DNA from: Bacteroidales bacterium
GTDB taxonomy: Bacteria; Bacteroidota; Bacteroidia; Bacteroidales; UBA4417
Assembly: GCA_016707785.1 (NCBI GenBank)
Contig: JADJGZ010000002.1
Span: 62,001 to 126,000, forward strand
DNA length: 64,000 nucleotides
Reading direction: 5' to 3'
This document shows positions 15,667 through 24,264 of this stretch, piece by piece. Made by a program: the position numbers and the translations under genes. Positions within the stretch are counted from its first letter, which is position 1, and every line of letters starts with the position of its first letter. The notes beneath the pieces were generated by a model. It searched no databases, was not told the DNA's origin, and was given only the letters and a program-made list of their open reading frames with translations.

Positions 15667-18600
15667 ATGAACAGAAATCTTTACTATGTACCAAGACACA
15701 TATTAAATAGGTATGTTTACCTATGCCTGATATTGAGTTTTGGATTACTTAACCCTCTCTTTGCCCAAACAACATATACTATCAGTGGGACAGTAGCCAA
15801 TCAGTCAGGCGAAACTCTTCCAGGGGTGAATGTTATTATTAAGGGCGATGTATCCCATGGTACTTCTACAGATATTGACGGTAAATTCAGTCTGACCGCT
15901 CCAAAGCCGGAAGTAACCCTCGTATTTTCCTTTGTTGGTACTGACACAAAAGAAATGCAGGCATTTGCAGGTGTTCCTCTTTCAGTAGTTCTGGAAGAAA
16001 AGAGCATCGGCCTTTCCGAACTCGTGGTAGTTGGTTATGGCACCCAGAAAAAAAGTGTTGTAACGGGTGCTATTTCCAGTGTTAAATCTAAAGATCTGGA
16101 GAAAGCTTCAATTTCAAGAATTGAGAATGCGTTGCAAGGACGGACTTCCGGACTCACAATTGCTTCAAGTTCAGGTCAGCCCGGATCTTCTGCTACCGTC
16201 CGTGTCAGGGGTACTACAACCATCAACGACAGTGATCCTTTATTTGTAGTAGACGGTATTGTAGTGGATAATGGCGGCATAGATTACCTGAATTCAGCCG
16301 ATATTGAATCCATGGAAGTACTCAAAGATGCTGCTTCCTGCGCAATCTATGGAGCACGTGCTGCCAATGGAGTAATCCTTGTTACAACCAAAAAGGGGAA
16401 AGCCGGAAGTATGATTGTTAATTACAACGCATATTTTGGCACACAATCACCAGCTAAAAAACTTGATCTTCTGAATGCAACTCAATATGCTACGCTTCAG
16501 AATGAAATGGTTAAAAATTCGGGATCTTCAGCAATCCCTTATCCCAATCCTGAATCTTATGGAACCGGCACCGATTGGCAGGATGCTATCTTCAATAATA
16601 GTGCAGGAATCCAGAAACATGAACTTAGTGTAAGTGGTGGAAATGAAAAATCAACCTTCTATACTTCATTCGGATATTATGATCAGGAAGGGATTGTAAC
16701 CACTTCACTATCCAATTACAACAGGCTCAATTTCCGGGTAAATTCTACTCATAAAGTAAAGGATTGGATAACCTTCGGAAATAATATCGGTTACTCCCAT
16801 ATTAAGAGCAAAGGATCCCTGAATACAAATTCTGAGTATGGCGGACCATTGGCTTCTGCTATTAATCTTGATCCCATTACTCCTCTCGTAGAAACTGATC
16901 CTGATAAAATTGTCTCTCCCAATGAGTTATATCTTGGACATAATGTAATCCTGGATCCAAACGGATATCCTTATGGAATCTCTAAGAAAGTTGGACAAGA
17001 AATGACAAACCCTCTGGCTTATGAACAAACACAACAGGGTAATTATGGTTGGTCCGATAATATTGTAGGTGATGTTTATGCAGAATTAGAGCCAATCAAA
17101 GGACTCAAATTCAAGTCAGACCTTGGTACCAAACTGGCTTTCTGGGGTGGTGAAAATTTCTCACCATTGTTCTGGTTAAATCCTTCTTATTCCAATGAAG
17201 AAACAAGGTATTCAAAAAATACAAATACCGGTTTCATCTGGAGTCTTGAAAATACAGCCGCCTATAATAAGACATTTGGTAATCACAACGTTACTTTACT
17301 CCTTGGACAAAGTTCCTATGTTAGCAATTCAAAGGGAATGGGTGTAACCTACCAGGGAATACCAGCCTCAACATTTGAAGAAGCTTCAATGAATTTCAGT
17401 GTTGCTGATGCCGACAAAACCAGCTATGGATATGAAAATCCCGAATATAAACTGACCTCTTTATTTGCACGTGTCAATTACAATTTCTCTGAAAAATACC
17501 TGTTTACAGGAATTATTCGCCGTGATGGTTCTTCCAGGTTTGGCGACAATAATAAGTTTGGTATTTTCCCTTCAGTATCCTTTGGATGGGTTCCTTCTCT
17601 GGAAAAATTCTGGCCAAGCAATGATGTCGTTGACTTCCTGAAATTAAGAGGATCTTATGGAGTAACCGGGAACGACAGGCTCAAAGATTTCGCCTATCTG
17701 GCTATTGTTGGAGGTGGCAGAAACTACACCTATGGTTATGATAATCAACTTATTGGTTATAGCCCTGATGCACCTCCCAATCCTGATTTGAGATGGGAAC
17801 AAACCATTCAAAGCAATATTGGTGTCGAAGCAACCCTTTATGAGAATATTACCCTGGTATTGGATTTCTTCTCAAAAAACACTACCGATATGCTAATGGT
17901 TGTTGATCTGCCGGGATATGTTGGAGCTGAAGGTGGACAATATCAAAATGTTGCCTCTATGACTAACAAAGGATTTGAATTAGAACTAGGATATACCCGT
18001 CAATTGGGAGGTGTTTTCCTTGATATTAAAGGAAATACATCCTATGTTAAAAATGAAGTAACCGATATTGGTGAAAAGGAATATATTGATGGAGCAAGTT
18101 TCCAGGCAAGTGAATACACTATCAGCCGCACTGCTGTTGGCCATGCAATTGGATCATTCTATGGTTATGAAGTTTTGGGCGTCTTTAGAAAACAATCAGA
18201 AATACTGGGATACACTGATCCTCTCACAGGGAACACGATTCAACCCAATGCAAAGCTTGGAGACTTCAAATTTGCCGACATCAATGAAGATGGAAAAATT
18301 ACTGGTGACGACAGAACATTTATTGGAGATCCCACACCAAACTGGTCATTTGGATTAACGGCTTCAGCCACTTATAAAGGATTTGACCTGATGGTCTTTG
18401 CTCAGGGCGTGGCTGGTAACCAGGTTTTCAATGGCTTACGCCGACTTGACATTCCTTATGCAAACTGGACAACCGATGCCCTGGATCGCTGGACAAGTGA
18501 AAATCCGCTTACTGATTTCCCTAGAATTGTATCTGGTGATCCAAATAAGAATTTTAGCAGACCTTCCAGTTTTTACCTGACAAGTGGCACCTATGTAAGG

Positions 18601-18816
18601 ATTAAATCCATTCAAATTGGATATTCTGTACCTGCTAATATGAGGGAAAAAATCGGTCTAAAGAAAACTCGTCTTTATATGGGAGCAAACAACCTGCTTA
18701 CTTTCACTAAATACCAGGGATTTGACCCTGAAATCGGTGGCGGTAGTTATGGTATCGATCGCGTTGTTTACCCACAAGCCCGTTCGTTTATTGTTGGTAT
18801 TGATGTAACCTTTTAA
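15667..18816 (+). CDS. SusC-like TonB-dependent outer-membrane transporter, pair 1
   Basis: 1049 residues. Signal peptide (about 1-34, ending LLNPLFAQ), carboxypeptidase-D regulatory-like domain (about 37-115, ISGTVANQSGETLPGVNV), TonB-box region SELVVVGYGTQKK (about 118-130), plug domain (about 130-240 with VRVRGTTTINDSDPLFVVDG), then the beta-barrel ending in the aromatic C-terminus FIVGIDVTF. It imports oligosaccharides across the outer membrane together with its SusD lid. The SusD gene follows 11 bp later. The long leader and inverted repeats upstream fit regulated expression. Substrate is inferred from the neighbouring GH30, GH16 and GH5 enzymes to be a beta-glucan. Confidence 0.96.
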   Translation: MNRNLYYVPRHILNRYVYLCLILSFGLLNPLFAQTTYTISGTVANQSGETLPGVNVIIKGDVSHGTSTDIDGKFSLTAPKPEVTLVFSFVGTDTKEMQAFAGVPLSVVLEEKSIGLSELVVVGYGTQKKSVVTGAISSVKSKDLEKASISRIENALQGRTSGLTIASSSGQPGSSATVRVRGTTTINDSDPLFVVDGIVVDNGGIDYLNSADIESMEVLKDAASCAIYGARAANGVILVTTKKGKAGSMIVNYNAYFGTQSPAKKLDLLNATQYATLQNEMVKNSGSSAIPYPNPESYGTGTDWQDAIFNNSAGIQKHELSVSGGNEKSTFYTSFGYYDQEGIVTTSLSNYNRLNFRVNSTHKVKDWITFGNNIGYSHIKSKGSLNTNSEYGGPLASAINLDPITPLVETDPDKIVSPNELYLGHNVILDPNGYPYGISKKVGQEMTNPLAYEQTQQGNYGWSDNIVGDVYAELEPIKGLKFKSDLGTKLAFWGGENFSPLFWLNPSYSNEETRYSKNTNTGFIWSLENTAAYNKTFGNHNVTLLLGQSSYVSNSKGMGVTYQGIPASTFEEASMNFSVADADKTSYGYENPEYKLTSLFARVNYNFSEKYLFTGIIRRDGSSRFGDNNKFGIFPSVSFGWVPSLEKFWPSNDVVDFLKLRGSYGVTGNDRLKDFAYLAIVGGGRNYTYGYDNQLIGYSPDAPPNPDLRWEQTIQSNIGVEATLYENITLVLDFFSKNTTDMLMVVDLPGYVGAEGGQYQNVASMTNKGFELELGYTRQLGGVFLDIKGNTSYVKNEVTDIGEKEYIDGASFQASEYTISRTAVGHAIGSFYGYEVLGVFRKQSEILGYTDPLTGNTIQPNAKLGDFKFADINEDGKITGDDRTFIGDPTPNWSFGLTASATYKGFDLMVFAQGVAGNQVFNGLRRLDIPYANWTTDALDRWTSENPLTDFPRIVSGDPNKNFSRPSSFYLTSGTYVRIKSIQIGYSVPANMREKIGLKKTRLYMGANNLLTFTKYQGFDPEIGGGSYGIDRVVYPQARSFIVGIDVTF

Positions 18817-18827
18817 TTTAAACTGAA

Positions 18828-20327
18828 ATGAAAAGACTCGCAATATATATTTTCTTATTCCTTGCTGGAATTCTGTTGATTACAGCCTGTGGCAAGGATT
18901 TTCTTGAAGTAACTCCCAAGGGTACCAATCTTGAGCCCAACTACTATAAAAATGAGGCTGAAATCATGTCAGGCATTGTTGCCATCTATGATGCATTAGG
19001 AAAGGAGATAGAAAACAATAAATATTCCTGCAGGATAGGGATGTTAAATTGTGCTTCTGATGATTGCTTTGCCGGAGGAGGAGATGCCTCTGATATTCCA
19101 GACTGGCAAGCCTGGAGTAACTATTCCATTGATCCGGGAATTGGTCCTCAGGGACAATTCTGGGATAGAAGTTATAAAGGTATTTTCCGGGCGAATGTAC
19201 TCTTATCCAAAATTGATGGAGTTAAAGACCTGACAGCCTCCAAGAAAGCCCGCTACCTTGCCGAAGCAAAATTTCTGAGGGCTTACTTCTATTTTGACCT
19301 TATCAGGCTCTTTAAAAATATCCCCCTCGTACTTACACCTCTGTCTGCCTCTGAAATGTATGCTATCACCCAGGCAAAACCAGAAGATGTATGGGCACAG
19401 ATCGAAAAAGATTTGAAAGAAGCAATTCCTGATCTTCCAGAAGTAGTTTCCGCAGACGAAAATGGACGCGTAACAAAAATGGCAGCCATAGCCTATCTTG
19501 GGAAGGTTATCCTCACTCAGAATGATGAATCAAGAATGCTTGAAGTTGCAGTATTACTTGAAGAAGTAAATACTTCAGCCAACTATTCATTAGTAGCTGA
19601 TTATGGCACTCTTTTCCGTCCGGATAATAAGTTCAACAGTGAATCATTGTTCGAAATTTCCCATACTTCCTTATCAAATGAATACTGGGGTGGTTATTCC
19701 AACCTCAGTGAAGGGAATGTCCTGGTGCAAATGATAGGCCCCCGTGGCTATACAGGCCCTACTTATAAAGAAGGTTATGGTTTTAATGTAATTACGCTGG
19801 ATCTGGTAAATTTACTCAAAACTGATCCCCGCTACTCCCATACTATCATAAACGTTGATAGTCTGAAAGTTGCCGGTGTTGCCAATTACGTAGCCGGATA
19901 TCAGAATACGGGATTCTTCATGAAAAAATATGCCCCCCTTATTGAATTCTTCTCAACCGGTGGAGGTGACCTCGTTCTGAATTATCCATATAACATCATT
20001 GAAATGAGGCTTGCAGATACTTATCTTATGGAAGCTGAAGCGCTTGTTCGTGGAGGTGGGGACCTGACAAAAGCTGAATTTTATCTGAATAAAGTCAGGG
20101 AACGTGTAGGTTTAGGCCCGGTTGCTGCTACCCTTGAAAATATTTACAGGGAACGCAGACTTGAACTTGCCACCGAAGGACAACGGTATTTTGACCTGAT
20201 TCGCACAGGAAAAGCCGCTTCTGCATTGGCATTTAAGAATTTTGTAGCCGGCAAACATGAAATTCTGCCAATTCCGTTATCGGAACTCAATAACACTAAA
20301 ATGCAGCAAAATCCTAATTATAATTAA
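18828..20327 (+). CDS. SusD-like glycan-binding lipoprotein, pair 1
   Basis: 499 residues with a lipoprotein signal (MKRLAIYIFLFLAGILLITACGKDFL; Cys21 as the probable lipid site) and the RagB/SusD fold: N-terminal TPR-like helices (SGIVAIYDALGKE...ARYLAEAKFLRAYFYFDLIRLF) and the C-terminal motif RERRLELATEGQRYFDLIRTG with LPIPLSELN near the end. It closes the extracellular face of the upstream SusC barrel and captures oligosaccharide. The gene starts 11 bp after susC; a terminator-like hairpin lies 124 bp after its stop. Confidence 0.96.
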   Translation: MKRLAIYIFLFLAGILLITACGKDFLEVTPKGTNLEPNYYKNEAEIMSGIVAIYDALGKEIENNKYSCRIGMLNCASDDCFAGGGDASDIPDWQAWSNYSIDPGIGPQGQFWDRSYKGIFRANVLLSKIDGVKDLTASKKARYLAEAKFLRAYFYFDLIRLFKNIPLVLTPLSASEMYAITQAKPEDVWAQIEKDLKEAIPDLPEVVSADENGRVTKMAAIAYLGKVILTQNDESRMLEVAVLLEEVNTSANYSLVADYGTLFRPDNKFNSESLFEISHTSLSNEYWGGYSNLSEGNVLVQMIGPRGYTGPTYKEGYGFNVITLDLVNLLKTDPRYSHTIINVDSLKVAGVANYVAGYQNTGFFMKKYAPLIEFFSTGGGDLVLNYPYNIIEMRLADTYLMEAEALVRGGGDLTKAEFYLNKVRERVGLGPVAATLENIYRERRLELATEGQRYFDLIRTGKAASALAFKNFVAGKHEILPIPLSELNNTKMQQNPNYN

Positions 20328-20450
20328 TTGTTTGTAATCACTCCTGCTTATATCAATACGATCAACTATTGATGACTACAGGAATTTAAGATAGAGACTG
20401 GAATTTAACGATTGTTAAGACTGGTTTTGAGGTTGAATTTGTTGTTGATC

Positions 20451-20479
20451 GGGACTGGCTGACCATTTCAGCCAGTCCC
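20451..20479 (+). terminator. Hairpin ending the first SusC/D transcript
   Basis: Perfect 11-bp stem GGGACTGGCTG (20451-20461) / CAGCCAGTCCC (20469-20479), 7-nt loop. The T run is short, so it may attenuate rather than fully stop transcription. Confidence 0.6.
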
Positions 20480-20668
20480 TTGTCAAGAAAGAAAAAATGG
20501 AATTGTGCAAAAAGCCTTGCTACTAATAAATGATTTCATGTTTTTTAAACAACTAAATAGATGGCTAAAAAGGAGTAGATAATTCAATTATTTTTAAGCC
20601 AATCTGTAATTTGATTCTATCATAATCCGCAGTATAATTGATAATTAAGCCTTGACAAACCAATCCGC

Positions 20669-20700
20669 TTGCAAACCGATATAAAAAAATTGTACTTTTA
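20669..20700 (+). promoter_or_regulatory. Candidate promoter for the GH30/PKD lipoprotein segment
   Basis: TTGC at 20669-20672, then a 20-nt spacer and TACTTTTA (20693-20700), one base off the TAnnTTTG -7 box. Predicted transcript start is near 20706, 34 bp before the GH30 start. Confidence 0.45.
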
Positions 20701-20739
20701 TAGTGATAAAATCCAACTCAGACGTTATTATTATAACCA

Positions 20740-22212
20740 ATGAGTAATAAAATAATGAGGAAAACTTGTCCATACTTTCTGATTGGTCTGATGCTTTTAT
20801 TTATTGCATCGGGCTCAGCTTTCAGTTGTGGAAAATCAGGAAATCCAAATACGGAAGATCCGGATACAAATATATCCGTTGCAAATCGGGATATTGAAGC
20901 CTGGATAACCTATTCTGACAAGACTTTCCTTCTTAGAAAGCAGTTACAGGCATTATCCTTCGGAAGTGTAAATACCCAATTCCCAACCATTATAATTGAT
21001 ACAACACAATCCTTTCAGACCATTGATGGCTTTGGATTTGCAATGACAGGCGGAAGTGCATATGTTCTGAATAATTTACCTGAATCAGCCCGTGAATCCA
21101 TTATGCATGAGTTGTTTTCTTCTGATAGCGGATGTATTGGCATCAGCTACCTGAGAATAAGCATAGGGGCCTCAGATCTTGATGCCACTGTGTTCTCATA
21201 TGATGATGTCCCTTCTGGCCAAACTGATCCTGAATTAAAGAATTTCACATTGGATAAAGACAGGGAAAACCTGATTCCAATGCTTAAAACCGCATTAAAG
21301 TACAATCCCGGACTTAAAATTATGGGATCTCCCTGGTCGGCTCCTGTATGGATGAAGTCCAATAAATATTCTGTTGGAGGCAGTCTTAAACCAGAATATT
21401 ATGATGCCTATGCCAGGTATTTTGTTAAATATATTAAGGGGATGGAAACAGAAGGAATCCTGATTGATGCCATTACTCCTCAGAATGAACCTCTAAATCC
21501 AAATAATAACCCTAGCATGGTGATGACTTCAGATGAACAGAAAGTGTTTATCCGTGATTTCCTCGGTCCAGCCTTTCAGAATGAGAACATCAAAACGAAG
21601 ATCATTGTCTATGACCACAATTGTGATCACCCTGAATATGCTACCAATATTCTTGATGATTCAGAAGCTCGGAAATATATTGATGGATCCGGTTTCCATC
21701 TTTATGCCGGGAACATTTCAGCATTAGGACAGGTGCATACCAAACATCCTGACAAGAACGTTTACTTTACCGAACAATGGGTAGGCGGACCCAGCAATTT
21801 TGGTCCGGATCTGCAATGGCATATTAAGAATCTTATCATTGGAGCTACAAGAAACTGGAGTAAAAATGTAATTGAGTGGAACCTTGCCTCTGATCCATAT
21901 TATAAACCTCATACAAATGGCGGATGCACCAATTGCGAAGGCGCATTGACTGTTCACCTCTCCGTGAGCCGAAATGTTTCCTATTATATTATTGGGCATG
22001 CTTCCGGATTTGTAAAAAGTGGTTCAGTGAGGATTGGATCTTCAATGCCATCAAAATTGTCAAATGTTGCATTTAAAACACCAGATGGAAAAACCGTGTT
22101 AATAGTTTTAAATGAAAACACCGATTCCCAATCATTCAGTATTCAATCCGGAACCAGGAAAGCAACTACAACCTTGCCGGGTGGTGCTGTAGCGACTTAT
22201 GTATGGAAATAA
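20740..22212 (+). CDS. GH30 family glycoside hydrolase lipoprotein (copy 1)
   Basis: 490 residues. The signal region ends GSAFSCGKSG, with Cys30 a probable lipidation site if the start is the ATG at 20740; an ATG at 20755 is an alternative. The (beta/alpha)8 catalytic domain shows GH30 hallmarks: FQTIDGFGFAMTGGSA, SPWSAPVWMK, acid/base Glu250 in TPQNEP and nucleophile Glu345 in YFTEQW, followed by the small beta-sandwich ending ATYVWK. GH30 enzymes include beta-1,6-glucanases and beta-glucosidases. The setting (SusC/D, GH16, second GH30) suggests beta-1,6-linked branches of a glucan. It resembles the 32768-34222 protein only moderately, so the two probably have different specificities. Confidence 0.92.
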   Translation: MSNKIMRKTCPYFLIGLMLLFIASGSAFSCGKSGNPNTEDPDTNISVANRDIEAWITYSDKTFLLRKQLQALSFGSVNTQFPTIIIDTTQSFQTIDGFGFAMTGGSAYVLNNLPESARESIMHELFSSDSGCIGISYLRISIGASDLDATVFSYDDVPSGQTDPELKNFTLDKDRENLIPMLKTALKYNPGLKIMGSPWSAPVWMKSNKYSVGGSLKPEYYDAYARYFVKYIKGMETEGILIDAITPQNEPLNPNNNPSMVMTSDEQKVFIRDFLGPAFQNENIKTKIIVYDHNCDHPEYATNILDDSEARKYIDGSGFHLYAGNISALGQVHTKHPDKNVYFTEQWVGGPSNFGPDLQWHIKNLIIGATRNWSKNVIEWNLASDPYYKPHTNGGCTNCEGALTVHLSVSRNVSYYIIGHASGFVKSGSVRIGSSMPSKLSNVAFKTPDGKTVLIVLNENTDSQSFSIQSGTRKATTTLPGGAVATYVWK

Positions 22213-22335
22213 GCCATTCAGAAAAATAAAATATCGTTAACCAAATTAATTTGCATGAAACAAATCATAACCTAAACCAAAGAAAATTCAATCAAGTACT
22301 ATTTTTTTATTACTAACCTCAAAAACCAATTAAAC

Positions 22336-24111
22336 ATGAAACACTTACAGAAGTACACATGGGCAGTATTGCTGCTCCTGGTTATTCCCTTAATCTATTC
22401 TTCCTGCAAGAAGGAAGAAGAAGCTGAGGTAATTGCCAGTTTCACCTTTCAAGTTGATGCCAGCAATTATAAACTGGTAAAATTCACGAATACCTCTCAG
22501 AATTACTCTACTGTTTCCTGGGCTTTCGGTGATGGAACTACCTCAACAGAAGTTAGCCCGGAACATACCTACACCGCTGAAGGAGATTTCAATGTTTCTA
22601 TGACAGTTACCTCTTCAGGTGGTGCCACTGATACTTATGCACAGAAAATTACCATTTCTGACCCTAATGTAATGCTGACAAAATTGGTAGGTGCAACCTC
22701 CAAATCATGGAAGCTTTTAAGGGATGTAAGCACCGGAGTTTTCCCACTGGAAGTTGGACCAATTGACAGGTCAACCATTTGGTGGGCTGTTGGAAATAAT
22801 AATGATGAACTCGCCAATCGTCCTTGTATTCTTAATGATGAATGGACTTTCAACCGTGATGGTTCATTTACATTTGCCGCTGGTGGTAATTTCTGGAGAG
22901 AGGGTGATGGTATTTTCGATCCGGCAAACACTTGTGGAGAAACAACTGATATGGTTGGAGCAACAGGTGAAGACCTTTCAGCTTGGGGAGATGGTTCACA
23001 CCACTTCAGAATTGATGCTCAGCAAAACAAAATTACCGCTATTGGTAAAGGCGCCTACATCGGATACTATAAAACTTCAACAGATTGTGAAGTATATGAG
23101 TTAACTCCAATGATGCAGGATTCTGTTACTTATAACATCGTAAGTCTTTATGATGGAGCTGTTGATACTCTTGTGATAGAAGTACAATATAAAGATAAAC
23201 CAGCTGATCCTGCAGTATTAGGATATTGGAGATATGTTCTTGTTCATTATGATGATCCTTCACAGGAGCCTCCAATTCCAGGGAACAAACCAAGTGTTGG
23301 TTTCACCGTGGATGTAACAGGTTTAACCATTAACTGCACTAATACTACTACCGGTGCTGTTACCTATGAATGGAATTTTGGTGATGGAGCAACTTCAACT
23401 GCAGCCAACCCAACTCATACATATGCCGGTGGTGGACCATACACTGTTACCCTTACTGCAACCAATACCAATGGCTCTTCAACTGCATCCAAAGCACTTT
23501 TCGTAACATCTGATGTCCTCACTGAAGCTGATCTTCAGGGTGGTGCATGGAAAATTATTGTTGACAACTTGACAATATTTGTTGGTGGTGGAATGGGTGA
23601 CGCTGGCTGGTGGAGTGTTCCTAAAGCTAACCTTGATGGAACTATGGCCGGTACTGCTGATGATTGGTCATGTATGGCTGATGATGAGTTTATTTTCTCA
23701 GCAGGTGGCGTATATGAATACAAAACCAGTGGTTCTGCCCGTAATGATGGCTGGTGGGGTGATCCACACGGCTGTATTGATGACGCAGCTATAGCCGCAA
23801 GTGCAGGCAATGGCCCGGCATTCGGAAGTGGAATCCACTCCTATGCCTTCACTCCTGCTTCAGGTGGAAACAGGGCTATCATTGAACTGACAAACGGTGC
23901 TACAGGTGCTGCATTTATCGGTTTCATGAAGGGCTTCTACGGTGGTGAAAACACCAGCAGCGCAAACCTGCCAAACGGTGGAATTACTGTCAATAAATAT
24001 GAAGTAATGGGTTATGCTAAAAACGGTGCTAAAGAATACCTTTTCGTAACTTGTGATATCAGTGTTGACCATAATGGTTCAGCTTCCTGGTCAACAATCC
24101 TGCAAAGATAA
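22336..24111 (+). CDS. Surface glycan-binding lipoprotein with duplicated PKD plus unknown modules
   Basis: 591 residues. Lipobox Cys24 in IYSSCKKEEE. Layout: PKD domain 1 (about 32-110, VSWAFGDGTTSTEVSPEHTY), module A (about 115-300), PKD domain 2 (about 320-395, YEWNFGDGATSTAANPTHTY), module B (about 400-591). Modules A and B share order and motifs: start W-K, WW near the beginning, a DEWTF or DEFIF strand with G.Y/F, a CG or HGCIDDA segment, HHF or IHSYAF, then AYIGYYK or AFIGFMKG. This indicates duplication of a PKD-plus-module unit. It occupies the position of SusE/F-type surface glycan-binding proteins between two SusC/D pairs, so glycan binding is inferred. A strong terminator follows. 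Confidence 0.85.
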   Translation: MKHLQKYTWAVLLLLVIPLIYSSCKKEEEAEVIASFTFQVDASNYKLVKFTNTSQNYSTVSWAFGDGTTSTEVSPEHTYTAEGDFNVSMTVTSSGGATDTYAQKITISDPNVMLTKLVGATSKSWKLLRDVSTGVFPLEVGPIDRSTIWWAVGNNNDELANRPCILNDEWTFNRDGSFTFAAGGNFWREGDGIFDPANTCGETTDMVGATGEDLSAWGDGSHHFRIDAQQNKITAIGKGAYIGYYKTSTDCEVYELTPMMQDSVTYNIVSLYDGAVDTLVIEVQYKDKPADPAVLGYWRYVLVHYDDPSQEPPIPGNKPSVGFTVDVTGLTINCTNTTTGAVTYEWNFGDGATSTAANPTHTYAGGGPYTVTLTATNTNGSSTASKALFVTSDVLTEADLQGGAWKIIVDNLTIFVGGGMGDAGWWSVPKANLDGTMAGTADDWSCMADDEFIFSAGGVYEYKTSGSARNDGWWGDPHGCIDDAAIAASAGNGPAFGSGIHSYAFTPASGGNRAIIELTNGATGAAFIGFMKGFYGGENTSSANLPNGGITVNKYEVMGYAKNGAKEYLFVTCDISVDHNGSASWSTILQR

Positions 24112-24132
24112 TCTTGCAATTAATCCATCTAT

Positions 24133-24174
24133 AATCAAGAGTGAGTGGGATACTCCCTCACTCTTGATTTTTTA
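24133..24174 (+). terminator. Strong Rho-independent terminator after the PKD lipoprotein
   Basis: Perfect 13-bp stem AATCAAGAGTGAG (24133-24145) / CTCACTCTTGATT (24157-24169), 11-nt loop, then a run of T. It separates the first half of the glucan locus from SusC/D pair 2. Confidence 0.88.
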
Positions 24175-24264
24175 ATAGAGGGTTTCATTAACAAAAGTTC
24201 TAACACAAATATCTGTATTTCAGCTTTTTGTGACTTACGGATCAATAATTAAAAAATAAAATCC

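Larger units (their letters stand above)
20328..20739. other. Intergenic region between susD and GH30 with hairpin and promoter
   Basis: 412 bases. They hold the hairpin at 20451-20479 and a candidate promoter at 20669-20700; the rest is AT-rich with no gene seen. Confidence 0.6.
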
